A stretch of DNA of 64,000 nucleotides. Origin: Candidatus Bathyarchaeota archaeon (GTDB taxonomy: Archaea > Thermoproteota > Bathyarchaeia > Bathyarchaeales > Bathycorpusculaceae). Position 1 is the stretch's first letter; every line of letters begins with the position of its first letter. Location: contig JAOULW010000002.1 of the NCBI GenBank assembly GCA_029881805.1, forward strand, positions 124,001-188,000, read 5' to 3'. The notes beneath the pieces are model-generated. The model was not told the DNA's origin. It saw only the letters and a list, made by a program, of their open reading frames with translations, and did no database searches. This document shows, one piece after another, positions 16,458-26,242 of this stretch. A program made the position numbers and the translations under genes.

Positions 16458-18416
16458 TTAGCATTTTGGTGTTTTGCGCAGTCTTTGTTTGTAGATGGCT
16501 ATGGCAACAGTAGGCACTATGAGTATAAGTAGCATTGATGTCCATGTTGGAAACTCTGGGATTATTACTATTTCAAGTGTTGAATGTTGGTAACTGAAGT
16601 ATATCCATCTGTTGTCTCCATCATCATACAGAGTGTAGTTTACGTAGTATGGTTCTGCGCCATTAATAGTGACATTGTACGTTTCGTTCATCAAAGCATG
16701 AGGAATGCGAATCCTACAGAAACCGTGTGTTTGAATGGTCGTCGTGTTGTAGACATGCATTATTATTGTGCTGTTGAACTCGAAATATTCAAAGTCCTCA
16801 ATGGTGGAGTTAGAAATAATGTCTATGAATATTCCCAGAGAGGTGTTAAAACAGTAGTACATGCCCATTAGCGGATGGCGGTCTGTGTTATTTGCATCTA
16901 TAATGTGCTCTGTATCTCCAATTCCATCATGATCTAAGTCGACACCCGTGTAGTTGCTCCAGTAGTTCCCGCCAGAAGGATAACCATCATCCCAGTTATT
17001 CGCATAACTTAGCTCGACGACGACCTGATTTGTGTTGTTGATCAGGTTGTTATGTTGAAATGTGTTATTTGAAGAAGATTCTAGGTAGACGCCACTATAC
17101 ACGTTATCTATTATGTTGTTTGCAGAAACGATGTTAAAGTCTGAACTCGCGGAGTTGAACCCAACGTTATTGTTTTTTATGTTGTTTCCAGATACGGTGT
17201 TATTGTTTGAATACGCAGGGTTAACGCCCCACCACTTGTTTGCTGTTATGTTGTTTCCGTTTACGATATTGTTTCCTGAATTGTCGAGAATTATGCCACT
17301 CTGATTGTTTGTTGTTATGCTATTTCCAGAAACGGTGATGTTAGAGGAATACCAGAGATAGATGCCATTCAGATTTTCGCTGATGTTATTCTCATAAATG
17401 GTGGAGTCCGAAGACGAATCAATACGGATGCCGCTATTTGCATTTTCTGTTATGTTGTTTCCAAAAAAGCTGTTTAACGAACAGGCGTACACATAGATGC
17501 CAACATCTGCTGTACTGTTGGTCAGGTTATTCCCAAAGATACTATTGTTGTCAGAGGAATGGAGAAGACTAATGTGTTCGTTTGGGCTGTCCTTTATATT
17601 GTTGCCTGAAATGACATTATTCGGAGACCCATTCAGATAGATGCCTGCTACATTGATTGTTCCTTTTATGTTGTTTCCAGAAATCGTGTTACCGGCACAG
17701 TTGTTGATGAGATAGATACCGTAGTCATCGCTGTCCGTAATATTGTTGCCCATGATAATGTTGCCGGAAGATCCATCCAGATAGATACCTGCCTCACTGC
17801 TTGCTGTTATGTTGTTTTCATGAATCACGTTTTCAGCAGAACCATACCTAAGCCAAAGGCCTCTGTAATTATGCGTCATGCTGTTGTCCAAGATTGTGTT
17901 GCTGGAAGAAGCATAAAGCTGGATGGCTTCAGCACCATCTGTTATCGTGTTACCTGATATTGTGTTTTCGGAAGAGTTCCCAAGATAAATATTGCCTTCA
18001 TTGAATGTTATGTTGTTGTCGGAAATGATGTTCAGAGTAGACGACTGGAGATAGATGCCATATCCAAAACCCACAATGTTTACGTTTCTGATTGTCACAT
18101 TAGTCAAGTCTGTTAAGTTGAATCCGATTTCAGTATAAGGTCCAGTAAGCGTGTACCCGTCCCCGTTAATTATTATGTTGCTCCTCTCAACTACTATGGA
18201 ATCGTTAATGTCATCTGTGAACGTGTAAGTAACATTCTTTTCATTTGTAATTTTGTCCGTGCCCTCAACCAAACCATTAGCCCTAATGTAAATAGTTCCA
18301 GCCGCATAGGCAAGCATATTCACTTTGAAAAATGCCGATCCAATGGCTCCTAGAAAAAGCATCACGAATCCTATGGTCAAGACCTTTCTAAACAAGCTGT
18401 TCATCTTTCTACTCAC
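16458..18416 (-). CDS. Secreted parallel beta-helix (NosD/PbH1) surface protein with PEF C-terminal anchor
   Basis: 652 aa. N-terminal signal peptide (VLTIGFVMLFLGAIGSAFF), then TIYIRANGLVEG and about 17 degenerate turns of roughly 22-24 residues built on N-x-I-S-G-N-N-I (for example NTISGNNIKG, NVISGNNIKDS), the right-handed beta-helix of NosD/CASH proteins. After about residue 475 comes a GGNYWSNYTGVDLDHDGIGD segment, common at the end of such repeats, then a beta-sandwich tail. It finishes with VIIPEFPTWTSM, a TM and a basic end, the same PEF-type anchor as the glycosidase at 3.2 kb. Likely polysaccharide binding or cell-surface structure. Confidence 0.88.
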   Translation of the reverse strand: MSRKMNSLFRKVLTIGFVMLFLGAIGSAFFKVNMLAYAAGTIYIRANGLVEGTDKITNEKNVTYTFTDDINDSIVVERSNIIINGDGYTLTGPYTEIGFNLTDLTNVTIRNVNIVGFGYGIYLQSSTLNIISDNNITFNEGNIYLGNSSENTISGNTITDGAEAIQLYASSSNTILDNSMTHNYRGLWLRYGSAENVIHENNITASSEAGIYLDGSSGNIIMGNNITDSDDYGIYLINNCAGNTISGNNIKGTINVAGIYLNGSPNNVISGNNIKDSPNEHISLLHSSDNNSIFGNNLTNSTADVGIYVYACSLNSFFGNNITENANSGIRIDSSSDSTIYENNISENLNGIYLWYSSNITVSGNSITTNNQSGIILDNSGNNIVNGNNITANKWWGVNPAYSNNNTVSGNNIKNNNVGFNSASSDFNIVSANNIIDNVYSGVYLESSSNNTFQHNNLINNTNQVVVELSYANNWDDGYPSGGNYWSNYTGVDLDHDGIGDTEHIIDANNTDRHPLMGMYYCFNTSLGIFIDIISNSTIEDFEYFEFNSTIIMHVYNTTTIQTHGFCRIRIPHALMNETYNVTINGAEPYYVNYTLYDDGDNRWIYFSYQHSTLEIVIIPEFPTWTSMLLILIVPTVAIAIYKQRLRKTPKC

Positions 18417-19024
18417 ATCTCAATCTGGAATCTAGACCATTAATGCATAGGACTAGATAAGGTTTCATGGCACGCAGCAAAGATTCAGAAACAAAAACTC
18501 AGAGGAAATTCTCAAACCAGCATGATTCGATCAGAGTAGCCACAATTTGGTAGGTCTAGAAAAGTGGAGGATAATGAGCGACTTTTGAACGAGATTCCAA
18601 AGCCATCTTGGTTGCGACGTTAGAATTTAATTATTGGCTCAATCTTCAAATATTTTTCAGAGAGGAAAAGAATCGTGTTTTAACCGCGATATTCTATACC
18701 GACGTTTGAATCTGCCCCCGGCCACCATTGACCCTTGGTCGGGGCACTGTTCAAACTCTCGGCTCAGTGATTGTGCGGGGGATCAGGTTTAGATTTCAGT
18801 TTAAATTCTCAGAGCTTCGAGCACATTCACTCCCAAGTGTCAACCGAAAAAGGTATCAACGTATGCTTCGGCTTCCAGATTTGTGCTTATTCGTTTCTAA
18901 ATCTTAGTCCTCCTTGATGAATATCATCATCGGACACAAGCATTTTGCTTCCACTGTATGATGCACAGTTTCTTATAGAAAGCCTTTTATTGCGTTTTTC
19001 CGCGTCTGTTTCTCGGGGGTTGAA
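18417..19024. other. Non-coding region with a duplicated short segment
   Basis: About 600 bp without an ORF. The string AACCGCGATATTC (about 18682-18694) recurs at about 20106-20118 beside a T-loop-like AGGGATTTGAACC. A GTGCGGGGGAT at about 18773 resembles the minus half of the repeats at 45.0 and 48.6 kb. These look like decayed relatives of the tRNA-like repeat family. Confidence 0.35.
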
Positions 19025-20065
19025 CTGGTATCAAAACTCGTTGCTAAATGTGGCATAGATTGTAGTGCTTGTCCTTGGGGGCCTTACCCGCGGAAGGGCA
19101 TGACTGCCGAGGAATTTGAACGGCATAGGAACAATGCCAAGAGGATACTAGGATACATGCCGATTAAGACGCCATGCCTGATATGCCAAACTCCAGACTC
19201 AAAAATCCCGAAAGGATCGAAGCTGCCTAATCGAAAATGTCTGATACGCAAATGCGTAGACAAAACTGGAGTGGCAAACTGTGCTTATTGTTCTCGATTT
19301 CCATGTGATACGGTGAAAGCAACGGGTGGCGTTTGGAACCGTGAGAATATAGAGGAGAAGCTTGGTGCACCGATTTCTGAAGAGGAGTATCACGCGTTTG
19401 TCGAACCTTTCGAGGGGATAAGTCGTTTAGAGGGCATTCGTGCTTCGCTGAAGCCGGAAGAGATTGTGGAACCTGCCAAAGTTTCAACATCTGAGACAAG
19501 AATCGATGACTTTCCAGAGAATCTACCCTTCTCCAAAGAAGAGACAGCATCGTTTAAGGCAGTTCATAAGTTGTTGGCAACCATAAAACGTTCTTCTTTA
19601 GGACTACGGGATACTGACACATTCGCTCAACAGCACAGACTTGAAAACCGAAGGGCGCATGTTTTGAGGTTCTTGTGGATACTCGGACGTTACGGCAAAT
19701 TCGAGAAAGAGAAGAGTGCCCATCTCGTGGTTGACGCCAGAACCTATGAAGCCAACAGAGGCAGCGAGAAGACGCTGGCGATTTGGTCTTTTGTGAAAGA
19801 TTCTGTTTTCAAGGTTTTATCCGAATTTGGAGTTTGTTGCGAACGTATTGCATTGAAAGGAGTGAAGGAGGAAGACTTGGCGACTGGCACAGGATATCTG
19901 CGAAGCAAGGGTTGGGTCATGAAAATGTCGTTTGAGGAAAAGGTTGGCGGCACGGCTACTCTCAAGGCATTACAGACTTACACACGAAGATTAGACGAAA
20001 AACATGGCAAAAAAGCATGTCAACACTTCTCAGACGCAGACATGAAAATTTTGTTCGAAAAATGA
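19025..20065 (+). CDS. DUF3795-type zinc protein
   Basis: 346 aa if begun at 19025. The conserved N-terminus AKCGIDCSACPWGPYPRKG lies upstream of the first ATG (19100), so the gene must start earlier. No ATG/GTG/TTG is in frame nearby; CTG at 19025 follows GGGGGTTGAA. The cysteines CGxDCxxC, PCLICQ, RKCLIRKC and NCAYCSRFPC match DUF3795 zinc-binding proteins. The C-terminal two thirds (residues about 150-346) have no family I know. Function unknown. Confidence 0.7.
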   Translation: MVSKLVAKCGIDCSACPWGPYPRKGMTAEEFERHRNNAKRILGYMPIKTPCLICQTPDSKIPKGSKLPNRKCLIRKCVDKTGVANCAYCSRFPCDTVKATGGVWNRENIEEKLGAPISEEEYHAFVEPFEGISRLEGIRASLKPEEIVEPAKVSTSETRIDDFPENLPFSKEETASFKAVHKLLATIKRSSLGLRDTDTFAQQHRLENRRAHVLRFLWILGRYGKFEKEKSAHLVVDARTYEANRGSEKTLAIWSFVKDSVFKVLSEFGVCCERIALKGVKEEDLATGTGYLRSKGWVMKMSFEEKVGGTATLKALQTYTRRLDEKHGKKACQHFSDADMKILFEK

Positions 20066-20372
20066 TCTAAGAAAATGAAAACGTCAATGCAAGGAAGGGA
20101 TTTGAACCGCGATATTCCAACCGATATTCTCCTCTAGTTAGATCGTCATCTTAGTTAGTATGAAGTGAGAAATTTAAGCGAGACAAGTCATGTATACCGG
20201 GCTATCAGCAAACGCAAGTTAGGTAACATTTGAAACTCTCGTTCTAGTTATGTTTGCGTGGGGGATGGCGTCTGAACTCATTTTCCATTGAAGGCACTGT
20301 TTGTTGAGTCTGAATCAGTATTCCAAGTTGGCAAGAGATAATTGCGTATGCATCAGTTTAGGGTTATGAGGC
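20066..20372. other. Intergenic with a degenerate T-loop-like segment
   Basis: A reverse-strand GGTTCAAATCCC at about 20101-20112 resembles a tRNA T-loop but no cloverleaf can be drawn around it. Otherwise nothing is seen. Confidence 0.35.
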
Positions 20373-20939
20373 ATGCGAATGGAAATGCTGCAGAATAGAG
20401 AATTCACGATTGATCAACGGCTCTTGTCGGTTAGAAACACCTACGTGGTCAAGGATAAGTTAGGGGAGCAATTGGGTTTCATTAAGCAGGAGTTTGTGAG
20501 TTGGGGTGCCCATTTCTGGTTTGAAGATAACTCGGGGATTCATGTAGGTGAGGTTGATGGTAAAGTTTTGACAGTTCATCACGAGTACGAAATCAAAGAC
20601 AAGGATGGGCAGTTAAAGGCGAAAATCAAGAAAAAGATTTTGAAACTGTTTGGCAGCGAATGGTGGATGGAAGATGCTGGTGGTCATGAAATAGCCAGAA
20701 TAAAGGGTAACGTAGTTCGCCATACATATGACATTGTTGCGCCAGACAAGAGTGTTATCGCAAGGGTTCATCTTAACTGGGCAGCTGTCCGAGACGAGTA
20801 CTGTGTCGAAATAGTCAGGCAAGATTTTGACCCTCTGCTAGTGTTGAGTTACGCGGTTGCAATGGATCATGTCGAACACTCAGGAAGAAGCCAAGTTGGG
20901 ACAGGGGTAAGAACTTTAGTTAAGCTTTTTGGAAGATAA
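20373..20939 (+). CDS. LURP-one-related (tubby C-terminal-like) protein
   Basis: 188 aa. The repeating beta-strand pattern (FTIDQRLLSVRNTYVVKD, HHEYEIKDKDGQLKAKI, RHTYDIVAPDKSVIARV) matches the LURP-one/YxjI beta-barrel related to tubby and scramblase C-terminal domains. No signal peptide. Probable lipid- or membrane-associated role, inferred from the fold only. ATGs at codons 1, 3 and 4 compete as starts. Confidence 0.8.
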   Translation: MRMEMLQNREFTIDQRLLSVRNTYVVKDKLGEQLGFIKQEFVSWGAHFWFEDNSGIHVGEVDGKVLTVHHEYEIKDKDGQLKAKIKKKILKLFGSEWWMEDAGGHEIARIKGNVVRHTYDIVAPDKSVIARVHLNWAAVRDEYCVEIVRQDFDPLLVLSYAVAMDHVEHSGRSQVGTGVRTLVKLFGR

Positions 20940-21265
20940 GATACTCGCTTGTCGATATGCTTAAGCAGACTGTTTAGCCGATCAATTCTCGAACTCTCGT
21001 CTTAACAGCTAAAAGCAGGTAAATCTAGCTGTTTCAACCAAAAACGGATCTTTTTTTCATTCATGGGCGATATATTTTTCAGAGGAGTTTGAACGAGTTT
21101 TTGAAGTTGTTCCGGGCTACCAACAACCCCTAGCCAGGTCAATGTTTAAGCTCTTGGTCAGTGACAGTGTGGGGTGCTAGGTTCACGCCGTCGTTTGAAA
21201 CTGTCAGGTCTTATTTCAAAGTGCACTTATTCAGATGCTTCTAGTTGTCTCTTTGTTCGGTGCTG
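20940..21265. other. Intergenic, nothing recognised
   Basis: Convergent intergenic space of about 330 bp with no ORF, hairpin or repeat that I can support. Confidence 0.4.
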
Positions 21266-21751
21266 CTAAAGCTTCAATCTCAGTTCTGTCTGGTGAGGTT
21301 CCGCAAATCCTGCTTTTCTGTAGATGTTAATGCCATCTTCAGACGAGCGAAGATGCAGATACTTGAGCCCTAAGGATTTAGCCTCGTCAATTAACTCGTT
21401 TAACAATCGAGTGCATATTCCTTTTCTTCTTGCTTCTGGTATCGTATAGAAGTTTAGGAGGTAGCCGAGTTTTCCAGTTTCAACTCCTCCGTATCTTGCG
21501 GGTATTTGCCACACGACCATTCCACCTGTGCCGATGATTTTTGCTTCATACTCCGCCATCCAAGCTATAAACTCCTTAGAAGGAATTGCCTTCACAAAAT
21601 AGTCTTGAAGAGACTTTCTTATGACTGCAGTTTCAGCGTCTTCTGGATGATTGTAAAGCTCATTCAAGAATCGAACCCTTAAATCAACCAGAGTTGAAAC
21701 GTCATCGATTCCGGCACGACGGTAAATTACCTTCTCTTTTTCAATTGTCAT
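21266..21751 (-). CDS. GNAT-family N-acetyltransferase
   Basis: 161 aa. The acetyl-CoA-binding motif A is YLLNFYTIPEARRKGICTRLLNELIDEAKSLG (R-R-K-G-I-C-T), followed by LHLRSSEDGINIYRKAGFAEP. The N-terminal VIYRRAGIDDVSTLVDLR is the usual beta1-alpha1. The acceptor is unknown. ATG start preceded by GGAGG. Confidence 0.85.
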   Translation of the reverse strand: MTIEKEKVIYRRAGIDDVSTLVDLRVRFLNELYNHPEDAETAVIRKSLQDYFVKAIPSKEFIAWMAEYEAKIIGTGGMVVWQIPARYGGVETGKLGYLLNFYTIPEARRKGICTRLLNELIDEAKSLGLKYLHLRSSEDGINIYRKAGFAEPHQTELRLKL

Positions 21752-21856
21752 CGTTTACCTCCTTAATTATTGAATATTTTGCCTCGACGCAATAATAACG
21801 ATGTCGCAGTTATTCTTAATGCAAGTTGGCAGTCTTAAACGCTCAATTAAGATGAA

Positions 21857-21923
21857 GTGCGGGGGTGGGATTCGAACCAGCGACCAGTGGAGATATCACC
21901 CGCAACTCCCCCTTTTTCTGTAG
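21857..21923 (-). repeat. tRNA-3'-like repeat, copy 3 (complete)
   Basis: Reverse strand: GAAAAAGGGGGAGTTGCGGG, TGATATCTCC, ten bases, then GGTTCGAATCCCACCCCCGC and AC. Core, spacing and T-loop-like half are all present. GCGGGTG can pair with the 3' end with one mismatch. No D-arm or anticodon arm can be drawn, so it is not a tRNA gene. Confidence 0.75.
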
Positions 21924-21977
21924 AGAACCGCGAAGCTCAATCTATTTAAGGGCGGTCGCCAATTGTGCATGCGCAAG

Positions 21978-22451
21978 TCAAGCTTTAAGTTGGATTGCTA
22001 TTTTCTTTCCGAACTCTTTGCATTTGGGCAGTTCTCCTTCCATGATTGGGCCTTTCATCCCTTGAACCTTTATTGATAACCCAGAAGCAATCTGCTTTAG
22101 TGCTGGAACCTTTTCGTTTATTGTTTTCTCCATTTTCTTCACGGCTCTTTCGAAGAAATAGTCACTTTTCTTCCCAAGGTATGTGTCAAAAACAGCGTAT
22201 AGTTTTCCCTCCAAGTGGAGTTTTCCAAGCCTTTCGATAAACTCCTTTATCCCCTTAGTTGGTCCGCCATAATGGTTTGGAGAGCCTATCAAAATCGCAT
22301 CGTAGTCAGTTATTTTGTTAGGATCAACATCCGTAAGTTCCTTGATAACTGTCTCTATTCCTTCACTTTTGCTCATTCCCTCTGTGATTGTTTCTGCCAC
22401 AGGCTTGGTGTTGCCATACTTTGACTCATAAACGACGATGACCTTCGCCAC
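21978..22451 (-). CDS. Flavodoxin-like protein
   Basis: 157 aa from GTG 22451 (MAKVIVVYESKYGNTKPVAE). The FMN phosphate loop ESKYGNT and the flavin-stacking region DAILIGSPNHYGGPTKGIKEFIERL are clear. It is of the short NAD(P)H:quinone-oxidoreductase/flavodoxin type found in anaerobic archaea. The frame extends three to four codons further upstream (TTG 22463, GTG 22460), but GTG 22451 gives the canonical N-terminus. Probably an electron carrier or small flavin reductase. Confidence 0.85.
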   Translation of the reverse strand: MAKVIVVYESKYGNTKPVAETITEGMSKSEGIETVIKELTDVDPNKITDYDAILIGSPNHYGGPTKGIKEFIERLGKLHLEGKLYAVFDTYLGKKSDYFFERAVKKMEKTINEKVPALKQIASGLSIKVQGMKGPIMEGELPKCKEFGKKIAIQLKA

Positions 22452-22525
22452 AACGATCACCAATCATCGCATCCACTGCTTATACTCTTATGATTTGTGG
22501 AAGTATCTGTCCCAAGGTGTACTGG

Positions 22526-22578
22526 GGTAGGTCGCTGGGATTTGAACCCCGGACAAAAGGAGACATCATGCGCGCCAC
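22526..22578 (-). repeat. tRNA-3'-like repeat, copy 4
   Basis: Reverse strand: GCGCGCATGATGTCTCC, ten bases, GGTTCAAATCCCAGCGACC. The core is degenerate on its 5' side, but spacing and T-loop-like part are conserved. The ACCTAC end differs from the other copies. Confidence 0.6.
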
Positions 22579-22615
22579 ACATAGTGCAAATATGAATATA
22601 GAGACTTTGTTTCAG

Positions 22616-23569
22616 CTACAAGTCTGTAACTTGTGGGATGATTTTCTCTCCGACGATTTTGATTGGTTCGATCTCGTGGACATTGGGCATGTTGAATATG
22701 ACGTGTTGGATGCCCGTCATGGCTAGTAGGCGGCAAAGTTCGATTACTTGGGTCGTGTTCATGGCGTCTGGAGCAAGTTTTATGTACGTTGTTAGGGTTT
22801 TTTCGATGTCGTTATAGGGTCGTCCGACTTCATTGCAGTGGCGTTTCAAAACTGCAAGTTTTCCAAGAATCCATGCGCGGACCATTTCTCGGCGGTCTTC
22901 AGTGTCTTCTTTGTAGAGGACACCGGCTTCTTTCAGTGTTGTTCCTATCACGAAGTTGCTGGCATCCGCATACTCTGCCACAAGTCTTAATGTTCTTTTC
23001 TCTCCTTCGCCACCGATCAAAATGGGCGGATGAGGCTTGCTCAGTGGTTGAGGGTTGTTGATGGGTTCTGCGAGGTGATGGTATTTTCCGTTGTACGGTG
23101 TCACGTCGCCTCGCCACATCTGCTTCGCAATTTGCAACGTTTCTTCTAGTCGCTCAAAACGCTCTCTTAAAGACGGAAAGGCAAAGCCTAGTCCTTTGGC
23201 TTCGCGTTCAAACCATCCTGCGCCGATGCCGAAGTATGTGCGACCGCCTGAAAGAACGTCAATCGTCGAAACCGTTTTTATTAGCAAGCCTGGTTCTCGG
23301 AAGAAGTTGCAAGTTACCATTAATCCGACTTTGATCCTCGTAGTCAAGGCAGCCATATAGGCGATTGTGCTGTAACCTTCCAGCATTGTTGCCTCAACTG
23401 GTCCATGAATCGTGCCGTACTGAGTCCCTAGCTGAAAAAGATGGTCCATAGTCCATATGCTGTAAAATCCGTTTTCGTCAGCAGTTTTAGCGATTTCTCC
23501 AAGTCTTTCGCCTATGTTGTCAGGACTTCCTTCCCAGTCAAATTTTCCTATGTGCAATCCAACGCGCAT
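22616..23569 (-). CDS. LLM-class (F420-dependent) oxidoreductase
   Basis: 317 aa from ATG 23569 (MRVGLHIGKFDWEGSP), preceded by GGTGGG. The luciferase-like TIM barrel shows FYSIWTMDHLFQLG, TTRIKVGLMVTCNFFREPGLLIKTVSTIDVLSGGR, FGIGAGWFEREAKGLGF, RFERLEETLQI and HPPILIGGEGEKRTLRLVAEYAD. These are hallmarks of F420-dependent LLM enzymes; in an archaeon F420 is the likely cofactor. The substrate is unknown. Confidence 0.88.
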   Translation of the reverse strand: MRVGLHIGKFDWEGSPDNIGERLGEIAKTADENGFYSIWTMDHLFQLGTQYGTIHGPVEATMLEGYSTIAYMAALTTRIKVGLMVTCNFFREPGLLIKTVSTIDVLSGGRTYFGIGAGWFEREAKGLGFAFPSLRERFERLEETLQIAKQMWRGDVTPYNGKYHHLAEPINNPQPLSKPHPPILIGGEGEKRTLRLVAEYADASNFVIGTTLKEAGVLYKEDTEDRREMVRAWILGKLAVLKRHCNEVGRPYNDIEKTLTTYIKLAPDAMNTTQVIELCRLLAMTGIQHVIFNMPNVHEIEPIKIVGEKIIPQVTDL

Positions 23570-23635
23570 AATCTTACCCACCAAAATCTTAGTTTGTCTA
23601 TATATAAACCTGCAACTATTGAAACACTCCGCTGA

Positions 23636-23710
23636 GCTGAGCAGTGGGATTCGAATCCTTGCCACGTGGAGGTATCACCCGATTCACTGCCCCGCAAAGT
23701 CCCATTGCCC
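23636..23710 (-). repeat. tRNA-3'-like repeat, copy 5, with paired ends
   Basis: Reverse strand: GACTTTGCGGGGCAGTGAAT, CGGGTGATACCTCC, eight bases, GGATTCGAATCCCACTGCTC. GGGCAGTG pairs with CACTGCTC over eight positions (one G-T), forming an acceptor-like stem around the T-loop-like hairpin. It lies between divergent genes, outside the LLM coding start. Confidence 0.65.
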
Positions 23711-23846
23711 TACGAGTCTTCTGAGTCCAGAGCTTTATTTTTATGGTAGAAAAAATAATCAACAGTGAGATGGATATTTTGAGTACATATTTTGAATTCA
23801 TATAATATTTTAACTGTAGTTGAAAATTGTTCGACTAGGTCTGTAG

Positions 23847-24530
23847 ATGGAAAGAATTCAAGAATCCTTCGAAGTTAAACTCGCTGTCGATTGGAGTGAC
23901 ATGAAAGGCTGGATCATTAGGCGAATTGGAGAAATGTTCCACGATTGTCCGTATTACTTCTTCACTGAAAGAGACATACACTCCCTTCTCTGCGACATCG
24001 CAAATGAGGAATTGAGACTAAGCGGAGTCACGGAAGCAAAAACTAGCGATGGATATCTAGTGAATCTTGTGCATCATGAATACCCGACTCCTTTTAGATG
24101 CGATATGAGCGAATATGGCTTTGCGAAGAAAGACCAGCCGCCATATGAAAGAGGGCATTATGATCTGGTTATTCTCAATCCAGCATTTGTCCGCGGAAAC
24201 AATCTTGAGGTCGTCTGTGCAAAAGACTTTGAGGTGTTTGAGGCTGGAATGCAGCATGTAGGCGCAAGTCCATTAATCTGGGTCTGCGAAGTCATGTTCT
24301 TCCCAAGAGTGAAAGCGATACCTGGCAATGCTATTCTTCAAATCGGACAAGACGCAATGAAAGTAGCAGAGACCCTGAAACATAAGGTTGGTTCAGACAC
24401 GCTCTTCTGTGAACTGGGAGCTGTTCTCGTCTTCACAAATCATGCTGCTGAAAAAGCTGCGGATCTGAAAACTGATGTTTCATTGATCGAAGAGAGACTT
24501 GGAATCGAAGCCACCTTATTTTCAGCCTAG
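23847..24530 (+). CDS. Hypothetical protein, possibly nuclease-like fold
   Basis: 227 aa. The stretch RGHYDLVILNPAF followed about 45 residues later by LIWVCEVMFF is reminiscent of PD-(D/E)xK cores (D...ExK), but the lysine is missing, so I do not assign it. Histidines cluster in VHHEYPTPFRCDM. ATG start; single gene facing away from the LLM gene. No family recognised. Confidence 0.5.
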   Translation: MERIQESFEVKLAVDWSDMKGWIIRRIGEMFHDCPYYFFTERDIHSLLCDIANEELRLSGVTEAKTSDGYLVNLVHHEYPTPFRCDMSEYGFAKKDQPPYERGHYDLVILNPAFVRGNNLEVVCAKDFEVFEAGMQHVGASPLIWVCEVMFFPRVKAIPGNAILQIGQDAMKVAETLKHKVGSDTLFCELGAVLVFTNHAAEKAADLKTDVSLIEERLGIEATLFSA

Positions 24531-24701
24531 ATGAAACAAGGATTACACCTTGAGGCTATCTACGTACTGCGAAGTAAATAGCGCGAGCCCGAAGAAGTGC
24601 AGGAATCATTGGGCTTATAGATGCCTTTCTTCTTTTTGTTTTGCATTTTTGGTACAAGTAAAACTCGGTTTTTGGTGACTAGATAATCGTGTACGCAATT
24701 C

Positions 24702-26159
24702 TTACGCATTTAGGATTTTTGGGCCGAAAGGGCAAGAAGCATCTGGTCCCAGCCAATCTCCATAGGCAATAAATGCTGTGTATCTACAGCCGCCGCACAG
24801 ACCACTGTATATGCAGATTTTGCAGGGACCTTTTAGCGCTTTTCGGTTTCTGACGTAATTTAGCAGTTCATTATGAGTCCAGATTTCTTCTAGGCATTGT
24901 TCGAGAAGGTTGCCCAGTTTTATTGGGGCAGGAACGCAAGGAAGCAAGTCTCCTGAAGCCGTGAGCCCTGCGTATGTTAAGCCAACCGAGCATCCGCCGA
25001 AGCCTGTTGCAAGCTTTCGCACAATCTTAGAAACATCAAGTCCAAATTTCTCTTGAAACATCCTTTCGTATCCTGACAAGGCTTCACTTACCGTGAAAAC
25101 TCTGCCTTTTGAACGTTCGTGGCCAAGGCGAGCGTAGTAGGTCATTCCTCGAGCGTAACACTGCATACCGCATCCTTCTGTTACGCTCTTGTAGAACTTG
25201 TTATGTAACATTTCCAAAGCCTTAATTTTCTCTCTAGGCGTCACGTCAAGGTGATAGGCCTCTACTCCGCGACCAGCGGGTATGAGCCGGTTTAGATAGA
25301 ACCTCGTGGCTCCAAGCTTTTCGGCTAAATCCATGGTTTCTTCTAATTCGTTGATGTTTCTTGAGTGCAGAGTCATCGTAGTTGCCAACTCGTCAAAGCC
25401 TACGGCAGCACAGTTTTTGATTCCCTTGATTGTCGCTTCAAAGCTTCCAGGTTTGTTTCTTAGGAAGTCATGGTTTTCAGCGTTTGCTCCGTCCAAACCT
25501 ATCTCTACTCTTCTTACACCCGCTTTAGCCAGTTTTTTCGCTATTTGAGGAGTCATGAGGGTTCCGTTAGATGCAATCGTACACACCATGCCGTTGTCTG
25601 TTGCTCTTTTAACTGCGTCAAAAAGGTCCTTGCGCAATAATGGTTCGCCTCCTGAAAAAGTTAGTATAGCTACCCCTGCGTTGCTCATGTTGTCTATTAC
25701 CTTGAAGGCTTGAGAAGTCGTTAATTCCGAACCAGAAGATGTAGGCGAGGAGTCTTGATGGCAGTGCAGGCAGTTGAGGTTGCATTTGTTAGTGAAGTTC
25801 CAGACGATGGTTATTGGAGCACCCGTGGGCTGTGGATACCTTATTCCGAAATTGGCAATTCCTTTGACGACACTGAGCATGCATTTACGGATAAGTGAGT
25901 CGGTCAGCAACCGTTTCGTTGTGTCTTCATCAACTCCGAAGCTGAAGAATAACAAGCGAATCAAAGGCGTTAGAGCTGATGATGCTAATAAGCAGCCTTC
26001 ACAAGTAAAGTGCAGACTTGCCGAATATGCCTCAAAGACTGAAAGCAATCGTTCTTGTCCGCATTTCTCGCATTTGCTTGCCAAGAAATGAGCTAGAGCT
26101 TTCCAAAGAGGGTTGAAGAATAGGGTTAAAGAGTGGTCACCGTCAGATATTTTAGTCAT
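24702..26159 (-). CDS. Radical SAM/SPASM-domain protein
   Basis: 485 aa. Residues about 30-65 contain a cysteine pair region (CEKCGQERL..FTCEGC). From about residue 120 a radical SAM domain follows: WNFTNKCNLNCLHCHQDSS (CxxxCxxC cluster), FSGGEPLLRKDLF and VEIGLDGANAENHD. The C-terminal SPASM part has CSVGLTYAGLTASGDLLPCVPAP and GPCKICIYSGLCGGCRYTAF, with cysteines for auxiliary Fe-S clusters. Relatives include AhbC/AhbD/NirJ heme enzymes and peptide-modifying enzymes; I cannot choose. Divergent from SOD. Confidence 0.85.
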   Translation of the reverse strand: MTKISDGDHSLTLFFNPLWKALAHFLASKCEKCGQERLLSVFEAYSASLHFTCEGCLLASSALTPLIRLLFFSFGVDEDTTKRLLTDSLIRKCMLSVVKGIANFGIRYPQPTGAPITIVWNFTNKCNLNCLHCHQDSSPTSSGSELTTSQAFKVIDNMSNAGVAILTFSGGEPLLRKDLFDAVKRATDNGMVCTIASNGTLMTPQIAKKLAKAGVRRVEIGLDGANAENHDFLRNKPGSFEATIKGIKNCAAVGFDELATTMTLHSRNINELEETMDLAEKLGATRFYLNRLIPAGRGVEAYHLDVTPREKIKALEMLHNKFYKSVTEGCGMQCYARGMTYYARLGHERSKGRVFTVSEALSGYERMFQEKFGLDVSKIVRKLATGFGGCSVGLTYAGLTASGDLLPCVPAPIKLGNLLEQCLEEIWTHNELLNYVRNRKALKGPCKICIYSGLCGGCRYTAFIAYGDWLGPDASCPFGPKILNA

Positions 26160-26242
26160 TGCTTATGCAAACCATTTTTGCTTCTTACAATCTAAAGTTC
26201 TTTAAAAGGCTTCAGTTAATGCATGCGCAAATCGTGCAAAAG

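Noticed and set aside
16458-18416. CRISPR-like or satellite repeat array
   Set aside because: The periodicity is at protein level (beta-helix turns); DNA copies are divergent and within one ORF.
18700-18800. GC-rich segment as a tRNA or rRNA fragment
   Set aside because: No consistent secondary structure or conserved rRNA motif found by eye.
21857-22578. Complete tRNA genes at the T-loop-like motifs
   Set aside because: No D-arm or anticodon arm can be drawn upstream; only T-arm and acceptor-like ends exist.
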